From: Halisarca cf. caerulea
Lineage: Eukaryota; Porifera; Demospongiae; Chondrillida; Halisarcidae
Length of the DNA stretch: 64,000 bases
Direction of reading: 5' to 3'
NCBI GenBank assembly: GCA_963170055.1
Contig: CAUJGJ010000397.1
Coordinates: forward strand, 7,390,001 to 7,454,000
Positions 19,927-32,743 of the stretch are shown here, piece by piece (the stretch's first letter is position 1; the number at the start of each line of letters is the position of its first letter). The notes beneath the pieces were generated by a model. That model did no database searches. It was not told where the DNA came from and saw nothing but the letters and a program-made list of their open reading frames with translations. The translations under genes and the position numbers were made by a program.

Positions 19927-20828
19927 GACATTTCGGTAGCAAGTAGCAATTTGGATGCTGAGCGAACATTTCAAGTTCAACGTAGAAGAATACTTAGAGT
20001 GCTACTTGTAATCTGAAAGTTGGTAGAAGCCTGGTTCAATTTGGCTCATACTGGAAGTATATACCAAGCCAGTTGCCTAACAACAATTAATTGACCTTCA
20101 CCTTGCTAAGTTCCTCGCAGCGGTATCAGTCCACAGATTCGATCCCGTCCCCCTACAGGTCTTCATGATCAGCTGTACGTAGTGAGGTCTTTTGTCACTC
20201 TGCGTCACGTGACATTTGACGATATTGTGAATATCACGCAAGTACAAATTTGCACTATAGCGCTGGCTTAGGAGTGGCGCAGCTGGCAACGTGCAAATTT
20301 GCACTGACTTAGAATGTGCAAATTTGTAGTATCATACAATAGTACACCAAATCAACTTCATTCATCACAACATTGTATTAGTGCTTTGATATTCATCCAA
20401 TTTCTTCAAAAATGCTCTTCTTTTCTAGGCCTATTTACAACAACAAGTCTCAACCTGCAAAGAAGATGTACTGTCCACTACAATTCTGAAGAAGCTGGGC
20501 TGTGATTACTGCAACAATTGATATTTTCAACAATTCTGTAGAGGAATAGATAATCTTGCATACAAACTATGATTATATCAAAATATTTCACCCATGCGTG
20601 TACTGCACACACCAATGTTCTAGAATTATGTCAAATGACATTGTTTGTATGTACTCTAACTATCATAGTACAAACATTATAGGGAAAATATGCCACTTTC
20701 TGTTAAATCTTATTTTAACGCCATAATTCTTATCATGTTATATATATATATATATATATCGGACGAGCGTTACACACCGGAAGTCCAAATGAAAACAATA
20801 TAGGGGCTGCCTGCGGCAGCCCCTAAAA

Positions 20829-21371
20829 AGAAGGACAATTGCTTTACGTACTTTGGGTTTGTGTTTGAAAAGACTTTCATCAATGTGAACTATCTTTCCA
20901 TCACCTCCAAGCTTGATGGTTGTCTGGGTTAGCTTCTGGCTGCAAATCTCCCTGAGCCATTGATACGCATCTATGGCCATTTTCTTGGAGACACGGGCTT
21001 CTTCTCGGGCATCAGTGACGGGATACTCTCTTGCCCACCAGTACAGGAGGATTAGCCATTGCTGCAGGGTTAGCCTTGACTTGTCAAAAAACTTTTGGAT
21101 CTGCTTCCAAGCCTTTTCTTGCAAGTCCTACATCGCCAGCCATATCCATCACTAACATCCCTCCTCGTCTGAGTGACCATAGCTGTAGGAGTGCTACAGT
21201 GGGGGCATTGCTTTGCAGAAGATAGCAAGTATTTACCTATTGGTGTGTAATTGTATAGGTTTTATCCACTTAGAAATGTGAAATGTATCACTATGTTACT
21301 TTACCTTTCATGTAGGTAATTATGCCTTCAGTTCCACCAAACATCACAGGCCCTAGATCCAACAAAGACAT
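20829..21371 (-). pseudogene. Merlin (IS1595/ISXO2-like) transposase relic
   Basis: Exon 1, 21371-21305 (MSLLDLGPVMFGGTEGIITY), joins in frame (phase 1) to exon 2 from 21236. Exon 2 has a zinc-ribbon C-P-H-C ... C-R-T-C, then FFDKSRLTLQQWLILLYWW, WLREICSQKL and GGDGKIVHIDESLFKHKPK. These are typical of Merlin transposases, with the first catalytic Asp in HIDES. A one-base loss in a T run near 21088 shifts the frame. The gene is cut off after KVRKAIVLL by insertion of the family-1 element at 20828, so the later catalytic residues are missing. Confidence 0.8.
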
Positions 21372-21957
21372 GGTGCTTCAAGACTCAAAACGCCGCCAAA
21401 AAACCGCCAAAATCCAAACATGTGACATTGATTTTTGTTTTAATTTAGTAACACTTATGCTTTCAATTCATGTTATTATTATTACAATATCATTGTAATG
21501 GCCAATGGCCTACATGAAATGATCGTTTACGTGTATACGTAACACAGGAAACTATAAGTAATTAATAAGTGGAAGTCAAGTCCACAACTCGCCGAAGTGT
21601 GAAAAATGGTCGTTATACTATTATACAGTAGCCAGATATATTTCACTCCTAATTAGATATATGCGTGTGTGTATAGAAACAGCGCAGATCGTTTTTTGTC
21701 AATATTATTTATATTTGTAGGTGCCGCAGATCAATTCACACATACAACAGATCATACCAATATGGAATTTAAACAGTCAATAAAAAATAAAGGCGGTTAC
21801 CGTAAAGATCAAGAAAAATGCATGTACATGTAGAATTCAGTGTTCATCCTTCAGTAGACCTTCTTCACTGGCTAAGACTTGCTTAACCCGTGCACACGCA
21901 GCCTGTAAAAGTAAAAAAACGTAATCTATCTAATCTAAACGTAATCTAACGTAATCT

Positions 21958-22007
21958 GAGGACGCCGACACAGATGCAATATTTATTGCATCTGTGTCGG
22001 CGTCCTC
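21958..22007. repeat. Perfect 23-bp-arm hairpin
   Basis: GAGGACGCCGACACAGATGC (plus AAT) pairs perfectly with its complement around an ATTT loop. It is preceded by a GTAATCT-type short repeat (21920-21957). It has no coding potential. It could be a small foldback element or a hairpin RNA source. Confidence 0.85.
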
Positions 22008-22499
22008 ACCACAGCCACAAACTTCCTAAATACCATAAATGAAGCAAAACTACCACAGATGTCTTAAAATACCTTCCTTTTGAGCTGTTTTCGTTATTGC
22101 TATAACGACAATGGAAGTCGCTAGCCATGTTGTTGAGATGCCCCCGCAAACTGTGGCACTGGTGTCGTCATGCGACGTCATTGCGAAATAGGCCATCAGA
22201 TAGTGGAAATTCCCGTGTGTCCGTTCTTTATACCTGATCCAATAGAGCTTTCAACAATCATCTTACCTATTTCTGAAGCTTTCTGGAAGCTTCTCTTTCC
22301 CTCTAAATTCTTTTGCAATAAAGCGTTATAAAGTTTTGAAGTTTTTTCTTCTATCCATGGACGTTTTCGTTCTAAAGTCTACGTCAACCTTCTATGCCAT
22401 GCTAGATGAGGCCTGAACAAATACACAAACACAAAATCAAACAGACGTATGCGAAAATATCCAAGAAAAGCTAAGAGTTTCTTTTACTAAAGTCCGCTC

Positions 22500-24059
<1,560 letters not shown>

Positions 24060-24060
<1 letters not shown>

Positions 24061-24962
24061 TGCGTGTGCGTGTGTATGTGTGTATTTGTGGGTGTGGGTG
24101 TGTGGTATATGTATGATGTGTGTACATATACCCTTGTAAATTCATGTTTCTGCACATGGTTGGTGTTAGTTGTGTGTATAATATTGTGTGTAGACATACC
24201 TCTGTAAATTTATGTTTGTCATTGTGTGTGTTTGTCTATGCAATTTTAGCATGTGCCCATTGGTTTATTGTACTGAATATGTGATGTGTGTATATGTGTG
24301 TACATGATGTGACAATATGTGTGCATATGCATGGCGTTTAGAGTACATGTACCTACTTTCGCTAAATTTTGTTTTCCTTTGCAGGAATTAGTAACACAGG
24401 AAGTAAATGTGCATTAAAATGAAGATTTCAACTTCAATATGATGAATGTTTGTGTGCATTTGTAGTACGTTGACTATTGAATTATATTTTAATTATTGTA
24501 TTATGTTTAATTCATATTGTAAGCAGTAATGTGACATGTTTCATTATAATTATCGAAAATTAAAGTGATAAATATTTGATGCATATAATTATATGCACAT
24601 AACTATACAATGAATATATTATAATTATAAGGCCTAGTGCAGCTGCTGTTTTACTTACTGTTTCCTACATAGGGAAAAGAAGAAACAATAATAAGGACAT
24701 TTCAACAGTATGTGTGGTGTATGTACTAACTAACTTGGAGAATGCAAGGGTATACACAAACATGAGGTGGAGGACAAGGAGGTGTCATTGGAGACAGGAT
24801 CCTCCTCTCTTGCTTTCTTCATCATCATTCCTTTTGGAGCTGACATTGCTTCATAATAAATGAATCTGTCATAAAAATAGACAATCAATAGCAATTGTAC
24901 CTACCACAAGTCAGTTGAATTTCTTCCTAAGGCTTATTTAGTATTCTAGAGGGAGAGAAAGA
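24060..24962. other. GT-rich spacer without recognised gene
   Basis: GTGT/TATG-rich sequence to about 24330, then AT-rich DNA. I see no coding frame, RNA gene or element boundary that I can support. Confidence 0.5.
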
Positions 24963-25199
24963 GTGTAACATAAGAAATGCCCTTACACACACACACACAC
25001 ACACACGCGCGTGCTTGCACGCACAAACGCACGCACACACACACACGCACACACACACATACACACACATATGCATGAATGCATTAATTCACAAGCACAA
25101 TAATGCTACCAAACTCACATCCTTTCCATTTTGGATTTCATTTAGTCTTCATGTGAACAAGAAGCACAATAGAACACGATAAATCCAGAAACTGGTACT

Positions 25200-25261
<62 letters not shown>

Positions 25262-25283
25262 CACGCACACGCATGCACACACA

Positions 25284-25337
<54 letters not shown>

Positions 25338-25497
25338 CACACACACACACACACATTTTATCATACAACACTTAATCCACACAAAACCATGCATTATATC
25401 TCAGGCCCGGAATCTTTCAATTCCATGAGGATGATTTCCACACACACACACACATACACACACATACACACACACACACTGTGCACACACACACTGT

Positions 25498-25600
<103 letters not shown>

Positions 25601-25829
25601 CACACACACACACACACACACATTTTATCATACAACACTTAATCCACACAAAACCATGCATTATATCTCAGGCCCGGAATCTTTCAATTCCATGAGGATG
25701 ATTTCCAAGTGATTCGAGTTTCCAGGGTTGTAGGCGGCCCACGAGTTTTTAGGGGCTGCCGCAGGCAGCCCCTATATTGTTTTCATTTGGACTTCCGGTG
25801 TGTAACGCTCGTCCGATATATATATATAT

Positions 25830-26602
25830 GTAATAGTTACAGTACGGTCAAGTGTGCATTGGCGTATTTATTGCTCGAGTCCCGAGGGCGCGAAGCGCCC
25901 GAGGGCGAGTGCAATAAAGAGCCAATGCACACTTGACCGTACTGTAACTTACTTGTTGTATGCGCCCCTATGCGTTTAATTCGAGAAGTCGCTTCGCGAG
26001 TGCTGGCGGTTTGTTTCTAAGTGGTGCTTTTTCTCGCTTTGTTTGCTTTAATATCTCTGAAATGAGGCCTATCTGTTGAAAATATGGTACCTTCAAAGAT
26101 ATGCAAACAGATTGACGACTTCGAAGACACTTCAGAAAAAACAAAGGTTCAGTACGTACACGTATCGCTTTTAACTCCAACATTTCTCGTGCACTTTGAA
26201 TGCCGTATAAATGTTGATAACGTTGTCTCTACCACGGTTTCTAAAAGTTATTGTGTCGCCGTCAAGAATAAAAGACGCTCACCTTCACTGCAATCTTTTA
26301 GCAGCGAATGTGGAACGCCTGACAAATACAAAGAAAGGGACAGACATTGCTATCTAGAACTTTTGGTGGGTCGATGAGAAGAGCGCCTTACGTGCTTGCA
26401 ACGAAGTTGTAGTACTAGCGTACTGGTCTTCATTATTTGGAACTGATGTTGTGCATCCATTGTTTAAGATTGATTTGTTATGATTAACTGGGCGCTAAAG
26501 GTGACAATATATGATTAAGCACAGTTGCGGTTCACATCAAAGAAAAAAGTGTGCAATTGACGATATACAGGCACACTTTTCCCTTTGAAGTTGACCACAA
26601 CC
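25830..26602 (+). mobile_element. Insert of about 0.77 kb in the (AT)n of a family-1 element
   Basis: It is defined as the DNA separating the two (AT)n halves of the family-1 copy. It starts with the long palindrome. Just inside that is CTTGTTGTATG (25952), whose inverse CATACAACAA lies at the right edge (about 26603), a possible short TIR. A 97-codon frame with a true ATG runs from 26084 to 26377 (MVPSKICKQIDDFEDTSEKT start). I do not recognise it. Confidence 0.5.
25836..25948. repeat. 113-bp long palindrome
   Basis: GTTACAGTACGGTCAAGTGT (plus GCATTGGC) at the left pairs with its complement at the right (arms about 28 bp, perfect). The inner part also folds (TATTGC...GCAATA and GGGCGCGAAGCGCCC). 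It lies at the left edge of the DNA inserted in the (AT)n tract of the family-1 element and may be that insert's end. Confidence 0.85.
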
Positions 26603-26716
26603 ATACAACAAATATATATATAATATGGATTTGAAGAAAAGTCTTAATAATAGAGAATTTATATAATAGTAATAGAGAAGTATGAATTTATACAGAAATG
26701 AGTTATAGGAATTGTT

Positions 26717-27957
26717 CATGGCCAGCAATGGAGGGACATTTCTAGGCGGAGCTTCAGATAATGTTTATCTAAAGGGCTATGAATAATCAATGAATAATCG
26801 TAATTATTCAGCGTCGTGTCCTAGGAAACTGGGAAAAATGGCCACTTGGGCAAGCAGATCAAGGCAGCTTGCAAGGTATCACTTACAGCTTTCGGCTGGA
26901 AATTGGAGTCTATAGATAGCGAAGAGGGCGGGGATGGGTTGGTACATGGCGACCCTAATGTATTTGAAGCAGAGCGTCTGGTTTCCTCCCAGAAGAGGCG
27001 CGATTGTAAGGTAGGTTATGTTGAGGGCCACTGTAATTTGAAGAGTACCGTCGATTTCTTTGTATTTCCGTCAGAGAACTTGCATTGAGGACCAAATTGT
27101 ATCTACCTTAATAGTTTGTCGCTACTAGTGCCTTGACTATTTGGTAATCAAAGCAGTTGGCTGCGTGAGTCGAATTCGCTGATGAATGGCTACATGGAGT
27201 TGCAGGCCAGGTTTAAAACATGCTAATTTGGGGTTGGTACGTGCATTTGATAAAAATTCTATATATATATGACTTCAACCAGAGCTACCTGAGTGATTTA
27301 AATCATAAGATTTTTATTGGCGATCGTGACGAGGTAATTCGCGGAAGCTGGCTAGATGCTAAACTTACGTTACCACTAATCCGACTTTCAGTTACGGTTA
27401 CATTTCTGAACATTGTTTAAAACTGCAAAGCGATTTTAGTAACATAGTAATAATCATTTTCCATATTGAGTATGTTATTGCAACTGCTGGCCATAGGATT
27501 ATTCACATTATTCTAAACCTTCCAGGAAGTTGCAAACTTCGTCGTGTAGGGTTGCTGCTTTACTGAACTAGAGATTAGAGATCTATTTTAAGATTATGAG
27601 GAGAGTTTTTTGATATAGGGCTTAGATACTGAGATATAGTGATCCAAAATCTTACAAAAATGATTGTTTACATAACTTTATACAGTTAATGAGGTAATTT
27701 ATATTACGCAACAAGCGTCTGTTTGTTCTTCTTCAGGAAGTTGCAGAAATCTGTCAAGGATGGTGAAATACACGTCATGTGAAAGCGGAAGAACGGAAGA
27801 AAGATATACGAGGAGAGTTTTTGGATAACACAAATCTAACGGAAGATACATGCCAAAATACTTTAGTTGCCCATAGAAACACATAAATTCGTGCGTGTCT
27901 TTAATGAGATTCATTGCGTGGTCAAGGTGTTGGAATGTCCCTCCATTGCTGGCCATG
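26717..27957. mobile_element. 1.24-kb element with perfect 24-bp TIRs
   Basis: CATGGCCAGCAATGGAGGGA (plus CATT) at 26717-26740 is perfectly inverted at 27934-27957. It interrupts the family-1 element inside GGAATTG-TTTT-GAAAAC. Because of the T run the target duplication cannot be resolved beyond one or two bases. Frames inside are short and show no transposase motif, so it is non-autonomous or of an unrecognised type. Confidence 0.85.
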
Positions 27958-28143
27958 TTTGAAAACAATTGCCAAATATGGCAATTGTTTTCAAAACATT
28001 CGTCCAGTTACAATAAACAGTATGTTCTATAAATGTTCAGCTGTGCACTTACCCTCCAATGCTTTGCAAGTGATTCGAGTGCGTGGGGCGGCAGCCCCCA
28101 CGAGTTTTTAACTCGAATTACTTGTTTAAACTCTAATCACTTG

Positions 28144-28679
28144 TTTACAATGTGGAAATGGGAGTTATTGCCTTTCAAAAGTTAGTTCTTTACAAATCAA
28201 ACATTCACATGTTAGATATACTTGATCATTCAAGGAAATAAGATACCTCTGGTGAAGACACCAAGGTGTATTGTTCCCGAAAACAAAGGCATATCTTACC
28301 ATCTAAAAACTTCCGTCGCTTTAAGCACAAGAGCACTTTTATTTTAATAATAACTCACAGAATCAAAGCATCTTCCAAACAAAAGTTTGAGAACAAAGCT
28401 TTTTTGATGTTTCCATGACCTTTTGAGTCAAAATTTCGCGAAATAGGGGCTTACTTGTTTCCGGCGGCCATTTTGCGACATAGATATATGCGTGTTACCT
28501 CATTGTTTACTGCATTTTGAGGCCATGGTAACGCAACACGTGACCTGAGCAAGATATCTGATTGGTCAATATGAAGAACGAACTTTGATGTCTTTGTTCT
28601 AAATAACGATTCTGAATATGAGAAAACCAAATTCAGATTCAGAATCAGTGTCCTCTTCTGCGTTGTTTGATACCCAACA
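28144..28679. other. Spacer without recognised gene
   Basis: AT-rich sequence ending in the target-site copy TACCCAACA (28671-28679). I see no gene. GCGACATAGATATATGCG and other short motifs are not informative. Confidence 0.5.
28671..28679. repeat. 9-bp target-site duplication of the RecQ element, left
   Basis: TACCCAACA lies directly before TAGTCTC and is identical to 32205-32213. Confidence 0.85.
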
Positions 28680-28836
28680 TAGTCTCATACCCAGACCCAC
28701 TTCCGCCCGCCATTTTATTTGGGTGAGAAGGTGGGTCTGGGAAAGAGCGTAGGCAAAAACGTTGCACAGGGGCGTGGTCGAGTTAATTGACCAGACAACC
28801 GCAAGTCGATCGATTTTTAAGGTGTCTTTAGTAAAT

Positions 28837-30436
28837 ATGGCGGAGTTGCCCTTGACGTTGGCGTTGCAAATGGAAACTGCTTTACAAGAATCTTTTAATA
28901 GTCTGAATACTGGCTATCCTGATCTGAAGCCCAAGCAGAGAGAAGCTGCCCTTGCAATTCTGAGTGGAAGGAATGCTTTCGTTCGGTTGCCGACGGGATA
29001 CAGGAAGACGGTGATAACGGCCGTCTTGCCAGGAGCCTTCAATCGCACTAGAAAACAACAGGGGTCAATAATACTTTGTATCTGTCCGTTGATTGCGCTT
29101 ATGATTAATCAAAGAAGACGACTGCAGGCTATGGGCTTGACCGCCGACTTCTTAGGATCGGCACAGAAGGATGGTAAAGTTGTAGATACAATCCGAGTGG
29201 CCGAAGTCGAGTGTGTGTTTGCTAGTCCAGAAGCAATACTGAGCGACTCCAGTAGGGAAATGCTCCTACGTTCTGGCTACCAAAGTAAACTCTCAGCAGT
29301 TGTGATTGAGGAGGCACATTGTATCTCCAAATGGTTAGTATTGTTGCAATAATATTAAATTAAATGTAAACTCAATGACATTGTGCAAGTCTTCACTTGT
29401 GTCATGCTAATTATTCCATTCAGGGGGGGCAGTTTCCATCCAGAATACCAAATGTTGAGTGTGCTAAGAAGTCTGCTGCAGCCCACCGTGCCATTTATGG
29501 CAATGACAGCCACTGCAAGTGCTCAAACAAAGAATGTCATTATGTATTCCCTCCATATGCATCAGAGTTTGACAGCAATCGTTGACAAGTCACCCGATAA
29601 AGATAACATATTTTACGGTGTACTGGATAGGACTACAACTGAAGAACTGGCATTGGCACTGGCAGCTGAAATTATGAAGTTTGGGCTCAATTACACAAAA
29701 ACACTAGTTTTTTGCAGAAAGTGAGTTTAATGATAGTTACATATCTATGGTTACATCTCAATACTAAAAATACATGAATAAAAGAATGGAACATTCATGT
29801 TTATGACATACATACATACAGGTGTGAAGACTGTGGCATGTTGTTCCTGCTTTTGAAGCAATTGCTGGGAGAACAATTCACTAATCCACCTGGAATAGCA
29901 ACATGCGTACCTGGAAAAAGGTAAAATTCATTGCCATGATTTCAATACATTATGTACGTACATGTACACATGTGCAATTTGTCTCCGGTCTCTGTAGAGT
30001 TGCCGAAGTCTTTATTGCAGAAAACAGCACAAAACTTTAAGAAAAAATTATTGATCTCTTTGTGGAGCGTGATTGCACTACACGTATAGTGTTTTGCACA
30101 CAGGCATTCGGCATGGGACTGGACTGCCCAAATATTGGGCAGATAATTCATTTAGGCCCTGCCAGGGGAATGGAAGAGTACATCCAAGAAGTTGGACGTG
30201 GTGGTTGTGATGGTCATCAGACAAGAGCTTTGTGCATTAACGTGCCAACTGGGAACACTGAGAAGACCATGAAGGAGTATATAAATAACAAGTCAACATG
30301 CAGAAGAATCGCATTATTTGAGGATACAATGGGAACATTCACAAATATACCATTAACTTTATGTAAATGTTGTGACATATGCGTAAGTAGTTGTATGTGT
30401 GGTGATTGCACTACCCTAAACAGTATAATACAATAA
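28837..30436 (+). pseudogene. RecQ-like DNA helicase gene, at least four exons, one in-frame stop
   Basis: ATG at 28837 (AAATATGGCGGAG) is preferred over the upstream TTG. Exons are 28837-29333, 29424-29720, 29822-29920 and 29998-30436, and all junctions are in phase 2. Motif 0/I is LKPKQREAALAIL ... RLPTGYRKT, in which the Walker A glycine before Lys is replaced (PTGYRKT). Motif II is EEAHCISKW instead of DEAH. Motif III is MAMTATA. Motifs V/VI are AFGMGLDCPNIGQIIHLG ... YIQEVGRGGCDG, close to RecQ consensus. A Cys cluster (CKCCDIC, SCMCGDC) follows, like the RecQ zinc domain. TAA at 30038-30040 interrupts exon 4 (STKL*EKIIDLF). The altered Walker A and the stop suggest weak or no activity in this copy. 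A strong donor GTAAGT at 30383 may lead on to further exons (for example 30481-30681). Confidence 0.75.
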
Positions 30437-31183
30437 AATCACTAATTTTTGTAACTGCGACGCTTATTAGTATCACTTTTGCAGAATTTCAAGTTGAGCT
30501 TGAATTTAATGCAGTTTCAAAGGACATTATTTCAATTATTTCTGGTTTGGCTATAGTTGTTTGCTGTAATGAGTCTGGTGGGACATTTTCTTATCAGCTA
30601 ACTAAAGGGCACTTTGACAGAGTGTTAATGAAAGAGGTGTCTAGGGAACCTTGGGTGCAATTTACACATTCTTTTAGGTAGATTAGGGGAGCTAGTCTAC
30701 CTAAAAGAACCCCTTAATTCTTGCAGGTAAACACATCCACACACACATTAGAACATTTCCTGTCACGTTTTTGTATTTAAACCGGTCTCTCACTGCTATA
30801 CTTCAGATTTGTTGGCTGATGAAGGTCTACGTGGCCAAAACGTTCTATTGATTGATTTTTGAAGATTTATCTATGCTACGTGATTGCTCAATAACTTTGC
30901 CATTTAAGCAGCTAATGCTTGCTGTTAAAGCATAGTACATGTAGTTAATAATTTTGGACGGCTGAACAAGGACCAAGCACACTCTCAAACTATTACTGCG
31001 CCTTATGTCAGAAGAAGAGGTTGAGGAAGGTATTTAACGAAGGTGGGGCAGGCAAGGTGCACATAGATCAGCTACTGAAACTTTCCAGTTATCACAATGA
31101 ACTATCAGAAGATGATATATTGGAAAAAGTGTGGAAACTGCGGCCAAATTATAGGTGGAATTTATATTCATGCAACCCGAGGA

Positions 31184-31376
31184 GCCACAACACTAACACC
31201 AGGAGCCACAACTCCAACACCTGGAACCAAAACTCTGACACCAGGAGTCAGAACACTGACACCAGGAGCCAGAACTGTGACACAACGAGCCACAACACTG
31301 ACACCAGGAGCCACAACACTGACACCAGGAGCCACAATACTGACACCAGGAGCCATAACACTGACACCAGGAGCAT
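31184..31376 (+). repeat. 21-bp minisatellite, about nine units
   Basis: Units of the form GGAGCCACAACACTGACACCA. In one frame it reads as a Thr/Pro-rich heptad G-A-T-T-L-T-P, in another as N-T-D-T-R-S-H. The unit length is a multiple of three, so it could be a coding repeat. Which frame, if any, is used cannot be told from the window. Confidence 0.8.
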
Positions 31377-31743
31377 TTAGCCACGTAACTACACCAACAT
31401 TTTCCCCGCTCAGTGTACTTCAAAGCAATACAACACAACCTAAGTGGCTGGGCTTCAAGCTGGTTGGGGACAACTTGGACAAAAATGTGTATAAGAGACA
31501 TCAGACGTATGACAGTCAAACCATTTCCCTGCATTATTTCCATTACTATGCCGTACAGGACAGGATTGACCTTTCTGGCTGTAGTGACATAGCGCCAGAT
31601 AAGCCTTAAGTAGTTGATGGTAATCTGTTTTTACCATCAGGAAAACTACAGATGCCATTCACGAAGACTTTAGCATATATGCTGCCAGTTATGTACATAT
31701 GTACATATGTTTACTGTGTACGTATGTAGTATGTCGTACGTAC

Positions 31744-32050
31744 AGACAGATTTGGCAAAAAAATCACGGATATCGAGTACCAAAAGCACTCCGCACCGAG
31801 AATTGAGAAGGACATCATCTTGGGGACAAAAGCATTGGAGCACGCCGATGTGTTTGAGGATAAAGGACAACATTATGGAGACGGCTACGGTCAACGTAAG
31901 AAAAATATCGAACTATTTACATACATAACTGCAGCATCCAAAAGTAGAATTGCCGAGTGGCTGGAGAAAACAGTAAACTGTAAAGATTTGAATTGTCCTC
32001 CATTTTTTTCCGGCTTGCCGCCGTTGTTACTAATAATATTCATGATGTGA
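31744..32050 (+). CDS. Candidate 3' exon of the RecQ element, unknown domain
   Basis: After an acceptor-like CGTACGTACAG, about 100 codons run without a stop to TGA at 32048. The piece looks like coding sequence: RFGKKITDIEYQKHSAPRIE ... LGTKALEHADVF ... NIELFTYITAASKSRIAEWL, with a hydrophobic tail. It ends about 90 bp before the right TIR. It may be the last exon of the helicase gene or a second gene. I do not recognise the fold. Confidence 0.45.
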
Positions 32051-32204
32051 CATAACCGCATGATTAGGGAACAAAGGGTTCGTAGGTGTTAATTGGTCCG
32101 TGTCCGACGTAGGACCGTGCAGCGGTCTGGGTGAGCACTTTTCCCAGACCCACCTTCTCGCCCAAATAAAATGGCGGGCGGAAGTGGGTCTGGGTACGAG
32201 ACTA

Positions 32205-32213
32205 TACCCAACA
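32205..32213. repeat. 9-bp target-site duplication of the RecQ element, right
   Basis: TACCCAACA lies directly after GAGACTA and is identical to 28671-28679. Confidence 0.85.
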
Positions 32214-32284
32214 CTATGGGCGCTTAAGTTCCTTCGTTTGCTAACGGCGTTTTTTTGAAAGGTATGCGCATTGGCCTCTTATGG

Positions 32285-32293
32285 TGTCTTGCA

Positions 32294-32360
<67 letters not shown>

Positions 32361-32700
32361 ATGTACACATTTACTCACATGAACACTTATACATACCACA
32401 CACATGCATGCACGTGCACAGGCACATATATACACACATACACACACCTGTCACACCTCTTCCTCTCTCCCTCCTTCCCCTTCCTTTTTTCCTTCCCTCC
32501 CTCCCTCCACACACGTACACACATACACACGTACACACACACACACGCCTCTCATACCACTCTCTCCCTCCTTCCCTCCCCCTTCTTTCTCTCCCTTCAT
32601 TCACCTCTCTTTCTTTCTTCCTCTCTCACACATACACACACACACCACACACATGCACACACATGTCGCACACATGCATGCACGCACACGCAAACACATG

Positions 32701-32743
<43 letters not shown>

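Larger units (their letters stand above)
14911..20742 (+). mobile_element. 5.8-kb TIR element inserted in an (AT)n tract
   Basis: The left end ATAACACGATAAGAA...CGTTA..ATAAGATTTAA (14911-14949) is repeated inverted at the right end (20703-20742) with roughly 80% match. Both subterminal zones carry arrays of the palindrome GTGCAAATTTGCAC (15584-15734 on the left; 20236-20332 on the right), as expected for transposase-binding sites. Because the target is (AT)n the duplication length cannot be read. The inside holds candidate exons on both strands, a long (CA)n (16434-16646), a GT tract (19321-19609) and a MITE-like repeat (19683-19926). No transposase motif is recognised, so the superfamily is unknown. 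Confidence 0.6.
14619..20828 (-). mobile_element. Family-1 Helentron derivative split by a 5.8-kb insertion
   Basis: The 3' half (hairpin to (AT)n) lies at 14619-14910 and the 5' half (GGGGCTGCC hairpin, ACTTCCGG, (AT)n) at 20743-20828, both on the minus strand and in the right order for one element. Together they cover the same sequence as the uninterrupted copy at 51726-52084. The interruption is in the (AT)n tract. The 5' end at 20828 is also the truncation point of the Merlin transposase relic, so the family-1 element inserted there first. Confidence 0.75.
25747..28124 (+). mobile_element. Family-1 Helentron derivative in three pieces
   Basis: The pieces are 25747-25829 (5' hairpin to (AT)n), about 26603-26716 ((AT)n to GGAATTGTT) and 27958-28124 (TTTGAAAACAATTGCC to the 3' hairpin). 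Joined in order they match the whole copy at 51726-52084. The first break is in the (AT)n tract and the second in the internal inverted repeat. The element inserted between two T residues in the 3' hairpin loop of a family-2-type Helentron. Confidence 0.8.
28680..32204 (+). mobile_element. 3.5-kb TIR element carrying a RecQ-like helicase gene
   Basis: The left end TAGTCTCATACCCAGACCCA (28680 onward) and right end (up to 32204) are inverted copies over about 62 bp with 2-3 mismatches. Each end has an internal CCCAGACCCAC/GTGGGTCTGGG inverted repeat. A perfect 9-bp duplication TACCCAACA flanks it (28671-28679 and 32205-32213). Inside are a spliced RecQ-like gene (28837-30436), a 21-bp minisatellite (31184-31376) and a further coding-like exon (31744-32050). 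No DDE transposase motif is visible. The 9-bp duplication would fit a Mutator-like mover with a captured helicase, or an unknown self-mobile type. Confidence 0.85.
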
